Below are positions 1 to 9,167 of a stretch of 64,000 bases of DNA, piece by piece. Source of the DNA: Xestospongia bergquistia (Eukaryota > Porifera > Demospongiae > Haplosclerida > Petrosiidae); contig OZ014423.1 in assembly GCA_963965975.1 (NCBI GenBank), positions 62,001 through 126,000 of the forward strand. The letters are read 5' to 3'. A model generated the notes under the pieces. The model saw only the letters and a program-made list of their open reading frames with translations. It was not told where the DNA came from and ran no database searches. A program made the position numbers and the translations under genes. Positions within the stretch are counted from its first letter, which is position 1; every line of letters starts with the position of its first letter.

Positions 1-257
1 ATAGATGAGGTGAATACTATGACTGACCATATAATATACACATATATGTGTATACTATATGGTCAGTCTGAAGAAAATGATTTCATATCATTCAAGTGTA
101 TATGGACATCATAACGGCAAAGGCATTAACAAACTACCAAAGATCACGACATTGTCGATTCACAAGATCAGTGTACAATTGAGAAGTTAATATTAGAACT
201 ACCTGAAGATTTACACCTACTGCAAAATTAAGAGAGATAAAATGAAGCCTAACTTCT
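1..257. other. Left-edge stretch with no assigned gene
   Basis: Apart from the palindrome nothing is certain. On the + strand an open frame ending in TAA at 229-231 reads like a protein C-terminus (ending LELPEDLHLLQN) and could be the last exon of a gene entering from the left. It has no convincing splice acceptor, so it is not called as a gene. Confidence 0.3.
21..68. repeat. 48-bp near-perfect palindrome
   Basis: Two 22-base arms (21-42 and 47-68) are reverse complements with one mismatch around a 4-base AT loop. The strand could extrude as a hairpin. It may be a tiny inverted-repeat element or its remnant; no second copy was noticed in this window. Confidence 0.7.
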
Positions 258-315
258 TTGTTTAACCTACAAAATAATAATTATACAAATAATCGAATCA
301 GTTAGTAGCTGCCAT
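258..315 (-). pseudogene. Relic of FANCI first exon and first intron (inverted duplicate)
   Basis: Read on the minus strand this matches 53220-53287 of the intact FANCI gene: an ATG at 315-313, first codons Met-Ala-Ala, then the first intron with its TTTTGTAG acceptor and the start of exon 2 (GTTAAACAA). The splice donor and the AAG codon are lost, so the ATG runs into a stop after five codons. Similarity ends at about 258, just inside exon 2. It is therefore the 5' end of a FANCI copy carried in the inverted duplication and not a working gene. Upstream it is joined to the same TATA-led element as the real gene. Confidence 0.7.
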
Positions 316-432
316 TAATAAACACGTGGAACCAGGATTAACAAAGTAATCGTATTCGCAGCCCCCGTTAATGAGATTCACGATCGACACAACCGCGCCC
401 CACAATAGCATGAAGACAAAATCTGCAGTACA

Positions 433-440
433 TATAAAAG
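433..440 (+). promoter_or_regulatory. TATA box of the candidate RNA gene, copy 1
   Basis: TATAAAAG lies about 28 bases before the point where the closing helix of the predicted RNA begins (461-466). The upstream 60 bases are nearly unchanged between the two copies, as expected for a proximal element of a snRNA-type promoter. Its role is inferred from position and conservation. Confidence 0.6.
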
Positions 441-460
441 GAAACCAAAACAGTCATGAG

Positions 461-817
461 TGCCAGTGTGTTGTGGGCCAGCGTTCTGCAATGCATCAGA
501 CCTCTGAGATGGTTACCAGCATACTCTACGGAGTATCCGAAAGGCCGACTAGGATAGGGCTGGTAGTCTCCCTTTAAACGAGAAGAGGCTGGTGTATTTG
601 TGGTTCCCGGTTTCTGAATGCGACATTCCCTAAGAGCTGGAATCCCGTACGGCTGGTTTTAAGTTAGGGCGACGCTCCAGCCAGGATTACCTCGCGAAGA
701 CGAGGGTTACCAAGCCAGGTGGCGGTCCCAGCTAGCAATAGCAGGGAATCCTGGAGCCTAAGTGGAAGCCTGAGTGGGTGAGCGAGTAGGAATCGTTTGG
801 GCAACACACAAGGGTTT
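461..817 (+). ncRNA. Candidate structured, Pol III-type RNA gene, copy 1 (family unknown)
   Basis: A TATA box at 433 and a run of ten T from 815 bracket about 355 nt that is GC-richer than its surroundings. The ends pair: GTGTGTTG (466-473) with CAACACAC (802-809), plus CC 463-464 with GG 812-813. Inside are an 8-bp stem 513-520/559-566 holding a hairpin ATACTC-UACG-GAGTAT (521-536, UNCG loop) and a small GAAA hairpin (537-544). Further on are a GAATG/CATTC hairpin (616-628), a GGCTGG/CCAGCC stem (651-656/677-682), a CCTCG/CGAGG hairpin (690-705) and a long hairpin 715-754 capped by a GCAA tetraloop. This resembles RNase P, MRP, 7SK or SRP RNA genes in size and promoter type, but none of their signature motifs was recognised. 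The 68-codon open frame at 371-577 overlaps it and looks incidental. Confidence 0.55.
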
Positions 818-1058
818 TTTTTTTAATTTAGATTTATTTTGTGATTAAGTTCTGTGTAGACAGAATCAGACAAATGTAAATTATCATTGTCTCTTTTTTA
901 TGTTACAACAAATAAAAATCCTTACCTAAACACTATCAATCCACAACGTGTAATTACATAAGAGAATGCAATAAAACTTAAAAAAAGGGGTTAAAATTTT
1001 AGATAACCTAATAGCTGTGGAGGTGACGACTTTTCTCATTAATAATTATTGTTAATTT

Positions 1059-1072
1059 GTTACCATGGTAAC
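1059..1072. promoter_or_regulatory. X-box-like palindrome over the THEG start codon
   Basis: GTTACCATGGTAAC is a perfect 14-bp palindrome that fits the RFX X-box consensus and contains the ATG at 1065. RFX factors drive ciliary and sperm genes in animals. Similar palindromes also occur in introns here, so function is only inferred. Confidence 0.4.
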
Positions 1073-2411
1073 AACCTCCCCTGGCGTTACAGTAAACAAA
1101 ATGACTGGGAAGGAAGGTAAGCTCAGTATGATATTACTTCTTATTAAATACATTATAGATGCCCAAACTGAGAGACCTCAATCTGATCGTAAACTACCAA
1201 CTACTCACAAAATTCGAGGATGCCATGTTACTAGACCGTAAGTTAACATGATTATTTCATTTAGTTTGAGTTATTATAGGAGCAGTGCACGTATTACACA
1301 ATTAGCAATTCCCAAAGACTCAAAAACAATTTGGTCAACATCATTTGGGTAACTCATCATTAATTGTCCTATTTTCTACCTTTTTTTTATTTATTAGTCC
1401 ACGTTTGACGTGGGGTAATCAGGAACCTATGTGGCCCATCAGTCTAGCAGCATTACGTCATATTCCTTCAGCTCGTCTACAAACATTAGCTCAGCCTAAA
1501 GTAGATCATCGTCCTCCCAACACCCTAATGTAAGAACATAAATGTCTTCTCTATGTTAACCACACCTCTCATATAGTCCAGAGTATCAATATAGTTGTGG
1601 ACGCGAATCCCAAATATGGAAAGTACAACCATCTACACAAACTGCTGTCACTTCAGACAGGATTAACTATTTATCAAGACATAAAACAGTGCCAGAAGCT
1701 TACTTAGAACACCGCTATCAATTTGTCTTTGGGTGTGGCCGTTCTTCCCCAATATGGCGACCTTCTAAAGCTGCAATGACAACATCGAACAGACCACGTA
1801 CAGCAAATTTAGCAAGACCCAAATTACCCCATCCTAACTATCAACCCCCTCGTCAGGTAAGCCCCTCAATCACAGGTCCATATAACAGGCTATATAACTA
1901 GGTTCAAACCATTGTATCAGCAGCAGCAAAACAGTGCATACCATCTCCCGAAATAGAGAAATTAGCAACACCAAAGGTAAGACCAGATGGTCCATTTAGA
2001 GAGCCAGAATGGCCTGTCACTAAAGGTATAATATATCCTGTAATCTTTTAAATTTCTAATTATTATAACAGGAGCATTACATGCTGAATCATCTCAACGA
2101 CTTACAGAATTAGCTTGTCCAAAACGACTCTCTGAAGGATACGAACCAAATCGTGATGTCATCTGGAAAGTATCAGTGGGAGCAAAAACAGCAGTGGCTA
2201 GTTCAAGGTACTATATAAAGTATTATACTAGTTATATTATGTACAATATATTTCTAACAGATTATCTGAACTGGCTAAACCTATAATTCGAGATACAATG
2301 GATCATGTACAATTTGATCCTGATGCTTTTTTAGTAAGTGAAGCAGCTAAAAAGGCAAAAGCATCATCACGATTAGAAGAATTGGCCCAACCCATTCAAC
2401 GAGGACATTAA
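1065..2411 (+). CDS. THEG: THEG-repeat (testicular haploid expressed) protein
   Basis: A gene of about eight short exons. Joined exons give a protein with repeated units of the THEG type: each has a tryptophan followed by 20-odd residues and a motif like RLQTLAQPK, RITQLAIPK, LARPK, IEKLATPK, RLTELACPK, RLSELAKPI and RLEELAQPI. In mammals THEG is expressed in spermatids and binds the chaperonin CCT; its exact role is unsettled. The start is the ATG at 1065 (exon 1 to 1116, then acceptor at 1158); the ATG at 1101 in the same exon is an alternative. The stop TAA is at 2409-2411. It converges on MRPL35 with only 23 bp between the two stop codons, so their 3' ends must overlap. Confidence 0.85.
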
Positions 2412-2434
2412 ATGTAGTCAATTATTATTAATAA

Positions 2435-2776
2435 CTATAGTCCTGATAGCATTTTGTTCAACATCTTTAATTGAGTTTTATTAGCATAACGTGGTTTTCT
2501 CAACTCACGACTAGCACGACCTGATTTAACTAACATACGATGATTCTTCCCTGGCCGCCAAAATTTAAGTGCTCCTGATCCAGTTCTCTTAAAACGTTTT
2601 GCTACAGCCTTTACTGTTTTTCGCTTGCCCAATTTACTGAAGAAAACCACACCCCTTATTGGTAGATAAGTCACTGGTAAGGTGGTACAATATTGGACAC
2701 CATCCAACACACAAGATGACCATTTTTTAATGAATAGAGGTTGAGTTCTGGATACTAAACTCTTGATGACATTCAT
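2435..2776 (-). CDS. MRPL35: Mitochondrial large ribosomal subunit protein bL35m
   Basis: A single-exon frame of 113 residues. Residues from about 50 on carry the bL35 signature: a basic KRKTVKAVAKRFKRTGSG segment followed by a basic RxGKNHRMLVKS stretch and a RELRKPRYANK tail. The first roughly 45 residues are not part of bL35 and are rich in hydroxylated and basic residues, fitting a mitochondrial targeting sequence. The protein sits in the mitoribosome large subunit. It is head-to-head with PEBP (134 bp between the start codons) and so probably shares a promoter with it. Confidence 0.9.
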   Translation of the reverse strand: MNVIKSLVSRTQPLFIKKWSSCVLDGVQYCTTLPVTYLPIRGVVFFSKLGKRKTVKAVAKRFKRTGSGALKFWRPGKNHRMLVKSGRASRELRKPRYANKTQLKMLNKMLSGL

Positions 2777-2910
2777 ATTACCTACCCAGACGTAAAACGT
2801 GGCTTATAGTATACGGAAATTGATTAAAATTTCTCCATTACTTTTGTTAAAAAAATTTTAGAACTTTTCTGTTCACGTTCGCATTCTAAAATCTGCAAAC
2901 CAAACCAAGC

Positions 2911-3640
2911 ATGTCTACTTGTGCAGCTAAATTTACTGAACATGGCTGTGTTCCAGATGTTGTGGCTATAGCTCCAACTGCTGTAGCTGAAGTAAACTAT
3001 TGTAGTAATATGTGATGTGACTTGACTTTTACTAAGGTTACTTATTCTGGGGGCGTGGCCGATTGTGGTAATGTTCTCACTCCAACAATTGTAAGTATCG
3101 TACCTTGTTCTTGTTTTAAACAAAGTGTATTAGGTTCAAAATCAACCAACAGTGACTTGGCCAGCTGAAGATGGAGCATACTATACTCTTATAATGACTG
3201 GTACATAATAATAACATGTTATGTTGTATATATTATTTATATAGACCCTGATGCACCTAGTCGTCAAAACCCAAAGTTTGGTGAATGGCGTCATTGGTTG
3301 ATATATAATATACGTGGTAATGACATCAGTACTGGTGTTGTCCTCAGTGAATACATTGGTGCTGGTCCACCTCAAGGGACTGGTCTGCACCGCTACATCT
3401 TTCTTAGTAGGTCTCAATTAACTTCATATTTCACTCATAATAAATTTATGATTAGTTTATAAACAACCTGATGTTCTCAATTGTGATGAACCAAAGCAAG
3501 GTTTGAGCACTCAAGGTCGTAATAATACGAAAGCTCAAGATTTTGTTACCAAATACAACTTGGGAAATCCTGTAGCTGGTAACTTCTTTCAAGCTGAATG
3601 GGATGACTATGTTCCCAAACTATATGCCAAACTCAAGTAG
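2911..3640 (+). CDS. PEBP1: Phosphatidylethanolamine-binding protein (PEBP/RKIP family)
   Basis: Five exons with introns of 43-50 bp join into about 182 residues, the usual size of the family. The ligand-pocket motif DPDAPSR is intact near residue 68, followed by the [11 protein letters not shown] segment and the second conserved motif [15 protein letters not shown]. The C-terminus ends in the typical [20 protein letters not shown] helix. PEBPs are cytosolic proteins that bind phospholipid head groups; the vertebrate member inhibits Raf kinase, but orthology of that role is not shown by sequence alone. The start ATG at 2911 is the first in frame and precedes a conserved N-terminus. Confidence 0.92.
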
Positions 3641-3735
3641 GTGGTTATTATATCATGTGTGACATAATAACAAATGAAACAATCCTTTTTTGTGTACAAA
3701 AACAATTTAGTTGACTTTTAAAATAATAAGAGAAA

Positions 3736-6577
3736 TTAAGGACCATCTAGAGACTTCAGTAAATTAATGACTCTAACGGTAGTGTCAACAGAACCTGTTA
3801 TACAAGTACTGTAACTACGACGACCAGGTACCCAGTCAACACATGTTACTGGTCCATGATGGTCATTTAGTTCTAGTACTCGAGTTAAGCCATCATTGAC
3901 CTAAAGTAAAGAACATTTAAACTAACTTTAAAGTAACAGTGTGGTTGTATACCTGATACAAGATGCCACCAGATGGAGAACATGTTAAAACATATCTGTC
4001 CTCTGAGTCAAATGCAAACAAGTTACCCAGAGGTGTTGCTGGAAAGTAGCCAAGTTGACCTGCCCATTGACTAGCGGGGGAACTTGCTCCAGAATGAATG
4101 TTATATTGTGCAAGTTTCTCAGTGCTTCGTAAAGTACTCCATTGACAAAATGTATTGTCTTGTCCAAGAGAATACACTGATGTTTCATCAGAACTAAACT
4201 GTACATTATAAATCTCTCCTTGATGAGCTGTCCAACCACATAGACACTCCCCTTGTGCAACATCTACAATATTGTAATCATTATGTGTGGGCGTAGGATA
4301 CTTACCAAATATTCTTATCATTCCATCCACTCCCCCAGTTACTAATAAATTACTATTATGATTAAATGCCATACAATTAACAGCTATTGAAGGATTTAAA
4401 GGAAGTATAGTCTGTAGAAAAGAGAAAGGAGAGCTACATCAGTCAATAATATAATACCTGAATCTTTTGCTGGTTAATATCCCATATAGACAGCTCTCCT
4501 GGAGTTGAGTTAAATAGCATTGTAGATTGTCGTGACAATTGTAACATTTCATTAGGTTTTGTAAGTTGTGACGGTAAAGATGGTGATGTTAGTCCTGTTG
4601 TTGTTCTATTACCACGAGTAGGTGTGGCAAGCCATCCAGCAGCTGATACAGCAAATGTTGGCGTAGAAGAACTACAAGCAACTGACAATATCCTGCATGT
4701 ATCATATTTAATATCACAATCTGTAAGGAGTGTGGTTTACCTAGGGTAGCTACGATTTACAGCAAATTCCCACAGGGACAAAGAACTAGCTACATCAAAT
4801 AATTTAACTTGACATTGACCAAATCCTAACAATAACTACAAAACACATTCAGTTACGAACTATCTCAGAAATACTTACCAAATTATCAGAGCCTCCATGA
4901 TGAACCCAACCCATTGATAATAAATCAGTTTTATATTTAGCAGCACTTTTAGTACTTAACCAGGAGGAAGAAGACTCCCAGACCCTATAATTAAAGAAAA
5001 TTAACACTCAATTCACATTAAGTACCTTAATGCATTGTCAGTATCAACACTGGCAACATGAATAGCATTAGGTGAGAATTGACATTGAGTAATAGGAGAT
5101 GAATGGTCCTTGTACACATACTATACAATATATCAATACAACTTATAATAATAATATTATTATTACCTGATCAATTACAAGATATGGTACAGGTGTACTC
5201 AGTTCTAGTATAGACAAGTAATAAAACAACACATAAGAATATAACTTACCTGTTAAGACTTGAGTAGCTGCTAATGTCTTATCATCCAACACTAATAAAA
5301 ACACTCACGTGATTATCATGTGACTGTAATGTGACTTACATGTATCTTGTACAGGAGAAGTCACATGACACGGTGACAATTGAGATGTTTCTTCTGAACT
5401 TTGTCTGACAGTCTGTGAAGGCTCCTTTTAACAAAACTAATGATTATCAGGGGCATACCTACACTTACCTCCATTTCTAATTCTTCAGGAGGGCTATAAG
5501 GCGGACTAACACTACTCTTCTTGTCATCTTTCAACTTTCGTTCTTGAGTAGCATGTGGTCGTTTGTGAATAACTTTAGATGATGGTTTCACTTTAATAGC
5601 ACTCATTGTTCTAATAATAATTATAATTATTAAATTAATTACAGGAGGTAAGGGACAACCTAACCTTTCTGCCTGATGTGCTACATTTTGGGCTAGCCTT
5701 GCTTCCAATTTCTGTACATTAACTTCAGCCTCTAACAAAGCACTCTATCATGTGACATATCATGTGACATCATATAACATTACATGATATCATACTTTTG
5801 TGGTCGCTAATTGGTTATGTAACAGGTTCTTTTCAGCTACTAAATTTTGAATCCGTTGATGTTCAGCCTCAAATTGAAGTAATGTTGGTAATGCTTTATA
5901 TAAAGTAAGTTAAGAAATGGGTGTGTTTTATGGGTGTGGTTTCATTATAAATAGGATACGCAAACCAGCAAACATAATACTGAAAAAGTTATAAAGAGAG
6001 ACCAGAAATGCATCATACCAATCTTTACTAAAATATAACTTGAATGTGGGATGTTGATCAGGATTTTTGGTATAAGGTAATGCTATAATATATCAGTATA
6101 ATAATTTAGAGTAATATAACAATAATGATTACTTACCAAACCATTCTTTCCAATCACGACGTTCTTGAAGAACTCCACCCATCCTCTCAAAAAATCCTTT
6201 TATGTCCTCATGACGTCCATTACGATGAGCATTAATGAGAAATAATCTCAACACAGTACTCTCTAATTTATGAGCTGTGTTCATCAAATCATGATTTAAA
6301 CGAGAGAAGAAACGTCGACTCAATTGGTTCCAAAATGCTTGCAGAGCTGCAAAATCTGACTTGTGAACACACACCAAAATATAGTCTACAATACGATTGA
6401 CCTATATATATATATGACAACATTTGTAATTAGGATTAATTATTGAGAACTTACCCTAAGTCCTTTGTCTTTATCATCCTTTTTCTCCTGTTCAAATGCT
6501 TTTAAAGTTTGCACAAATCCTCTATAAAGAAAATATTCTCGAATTAATTCATCTACAGCTCCCAATGCAGCAGCCAT
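3736..6577 (-). CDS. WDR91: WDR91-like WD40 protein
   Basis: About a dozen exons on the minus strand. The N-terminus (from the ATG at 6577) has the VDELIREYFLYRGF start and the RRFFSRLNHDL...HKLESTVLRLFLINAHRNGRHEDIKGFFER region that define WDR91, followed by a coiled coil (about 5700-5870) and a low-complexity linker. The C-terminal half holds WD40 repeats; the clearest is at 4320-4370 (CMAFNHNSNLLVTGGVDGMIRIF), matching the same repeat in the vertebrate protein. It ends VRVINLLKSLDGP. WDR91 acts with WDR81 on endosomes, where it binds Rab7 and limits PI3-kinase activity during early-to-late conversion. It diverges from ZRANB1 with 123 bp between start codons. Confidence 0.88.
5305..5323. 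repeat. Dispersed dyad family A (example copy)
   Basis: TCACGTGATTATCATGTGA: two TCAYRTGA palindromic octamers separated by three bases. At least 15 more copies of this 19-bp form are listed in the findings, nearly all in introns. The octamer is also the E-box form bound by MITF/TFE factors. Confidence 0.7.
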
Positions 6578-6700
6578 TTTCGAAATACCGCAAATAACTC
6601 TTTGCACTAATTTATACGTTTTGCATTGACAGGAAAGTAAAATTATATTATTGTTTACATTTTCTTTAATAAACTCACTTTCTCTTTGTTACATTAGGTG

Positions 6701-9004
6701 ATGGCCCTAACTACGAAATGGGATTGTCCTACTTGTACATATTTGAATTGGAGTTCTTCTTCAAAGTGTACATTATGTGGTACATTACGACCAATTGGAC
6801 ATCAACAGGCCAAATCAACAATTGCTAAAATACAACAACATACTCAGAACTCACTCTCTATTAAACCAACTACTACAAAACCTGGAGGTGGGGCCTCACC
6901 ATGTGAGGGCTCAAGATGGACATGTCATGAATGTACATTTTCAAACTGGTCTAATGTTGCTATATGTACAATATGTCTTACTCCTCGTAACAAATTGACC
7001 ACACCCACTAGCTATCAACCAAATGAAGTGACTCGAAAAGGTTCAAAATCAGAGTCAATTTTTGATTATGTATCTGATGCTAGTGGAGAAACACTTGATA
7101 TTAAATCAAAATGTATAAAACACAATAGAAAACACAGTCCACAACATGATAAGAAAACAGTTAGTGCTCCTTCTAAAAAATGGCGCTGTCATCTATGTAC
7201 ATATGAGAATTGGCCACGCTCTGTTAAATGTAGTATGTGTTATCAACCTAGAACTCCCAGTCCTCCATTATCAGAGTCTCTAGGAGCAGTTGGAGGTCGT
7301 GAAGATCATTGTGGAGATCAAGACTTGTTAGAACATACTTCATCTGATCCATTGCATCCATCTTATTTGTCTCCTGTATATCCATCTAAAATACAATCAT
7401 CATCATCTAAAGAAGAGTTACGTCAAATACGTAATCGTATGACAACAATAGATTGGTTATTTTTAAGTGCATGTCGTGGTATAGTTACTGAAGATATTTC
7501 TACAGTAAGAGCATATCTTAAACATGGTGGTGATCGAGCTAGACAACTAACTCAAGATGAAGTATTACTTTTAAAGGAACCTTCTAAATTTACAGTGGGT
7601 TCAACATTAGTACATTTAGCAGTCAGGTAACTTCATTAATTTATAACTATCATTATTATAATTTATGATAGGTTCCAAAAATCAGACATTTTAACATGTC
7701 TATTAACACCTGCTCCAGCTGAAGCACGTAAACGTCTTCCTTCACATACCAATCCAGATCTTGCTAATAGTATTAGACAACAAGTATCTTTGTGTCTCTG
7801 CCAGCATAAAGGAGAATGGCCTTGTTATTTCTTTACACAACTAACTACTTTTACATTACCTAAAGGTATTACATTATATATATAGAATATATTTTATCAA
7901 TTAATTTGTAGATATAAGTCAGTTCTCTTCATCTGTATATCAGAAATTATTAGAAGAAATTATTGACATTGATGTTCAAAAAGGTAGCATTGTTATTACT
8001 AACTATTTAATTTAATATGATAATTATTGTAGAACTACAAGAGGAAGCTCCTATTATTAACTGGTCTAATGAGATAACTGATGAACTACATAGTCGATTG
8101 TATCCTCTTTGGAATAGAACTGCTGGAGACTGTCTCTTAGACTCTGCCCTTCAAGCAACATGGGGTGTGGTTGATAGAGACAGCACATTACGACGAGCTT
8201 TATCAGATACTTTGATAGATGGTGCATCAAGGTGAGATATCTATACTGATTATAACTGTCATGAAAGACTATTAGATTTTATGAACGTTGGAAAGAGACT
8301 GAATTATTACAAGCTTCAGCTCAAGGATTTAGTCTCGATGAAGATCAATTGAAAGCTGATTGGACAGCCATTTTATCATCAGCTGATCAGAAGGGCCAGT
8401 CTCTTGAACAAACTCATATATTTGTATTAGCTCATATTTTAAGAAGACCTATTATTGTGTATGGAGTCAAAGTTGTCAAAAATTTCAAGGGAGAAAAATT
8501 AGGACTAGCAAATTTTGAAGGTACACTTAACAATTATGAATTTTGTTATTTCATTTGATATGAAATAGGTATATATTTACCTTTATTATGGGAGTCTAGT
8601 TTTTGTTGGTCAACGCCCATAGCTCTGGGTTATACAAGAGGACATTTCTCAGCTCTAGTAGGAATAGAACAGAGTGATTCAAATATGAAATCATATGACT
8701 GTCATGTGACATACTTACCATTAGTAGACAATGAATTGAAATCTTTGCCTCTTCATTTCATTTCAGAACAAGAGGTAAGTTATGTGACATCATAAGACAT
8801 CAAATTATATTAATATAGACCGGCTGTTGTGATCAATTGATAAAAGAATATTGTGACTATTATATTACTTCTGGAGGTGTTGTGACTGCTCGTCAAATAG
8901 TAACATCACAACATCGTTCAACACATTTAGATCAACTTTTAGAAGAATGGCTAGATCGTTTCTTTAGAATGGATAAAAGACAAGAAGCATCTTCTAATTA
9001 TTGA
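6701..9004 (+). CDS. ZRANB1: Trabid-type OTU deubiquitinase
   Basis: Three NZF zinc fingers lie in the first exon, each with the W-x-C-x2-C-T-Y/F-x-N-W core and a C-x2-C second half (near residues 8-30, 70-92 and 162-185). An ankyrin-like ubiquitin-binding region follows (RNRMTTIDWLFLSACRG onward). The OTU domain carries the catalytic Cys in AGDCLLDSALQATWG (about 8120-8165) and the catalytic His in GYTRGHFSALV (about 8630-8655). Trabid cleaves K29-, K33- and K63-linked ubiquitin chains. The start is the ATG at 6701 (the GTG just before it is not used). A dispersed dyad motif (8691-8709) falls inside the coding sequence, in a loop that is variable between species. Confidence 0.95.
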
Positions 9005-9060
9005 AATTATTGATTACAAAATTACTAAATATTCACATCTATTGTATTCAAATATATTTA

Positions 9061-9167
9061 TAGATCACAAGATTATTAAAATAAATTCATTTTGATAAAC
9101 AAACCATTGTTAAATATTTCACTGATTCTTGGGTGGTCTACACTTTTCTGCAGTAAAAGATTACAAG
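9061..9167 (+). promoter_or_regulatory. Duplicated 5' flank of SRCR receptor gene A
   Basis: The 107 bp before the start codon are nearly identical to 14918-15024 before gene B, with only a few differences. Shared sequence of this kind means both copies probably began with the same promoter. No clear TATA box was recognised. Confidence 0.5.

Larger units (their letters stand above)
258..817 (+). repeat. Inverted duplication, copy 1 (partner 52728-53287)
   Basis: About 560 bp matches the reverse complement of 52728-53287. The part from 461 to 813 differs by only about one substitution. The FANCI-side flank has several substitutions and small indels, including an extra stretch near 330-343. 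The two copies lie about 52 kb apart in opposite orientation. A long inverted repeat at this spacing could mediate inversion of the segment between. Confidence 0.9.

Noticed and set aside
371..577. 68-codon frame, also present in reverse at 52968-53174
   Set aside because: It spans the promoter and TATA box and overlaps the structured element, has no recognisable domain, and its conservation follows from conservation of the whole DNA element.
461..817. Assignment to RNase P, RNase MRP, 7SK, SRP, U snRNA or telomerase RNA
   Set aside because: Size and promoter fit, but the conserved core motifs of each were not found. CCCTAA at 628-633 is too short to be a telomerase template, a TATTTGTGG word at 595-603 alone does not make an Sm RNA, and the 3' GGGCAACA resemblance to SRP RNA is short.
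3985..4263. 92-codon minus-strand frame
   Set aside because: It is an alternative frame of the WDR91 WD40 exon.
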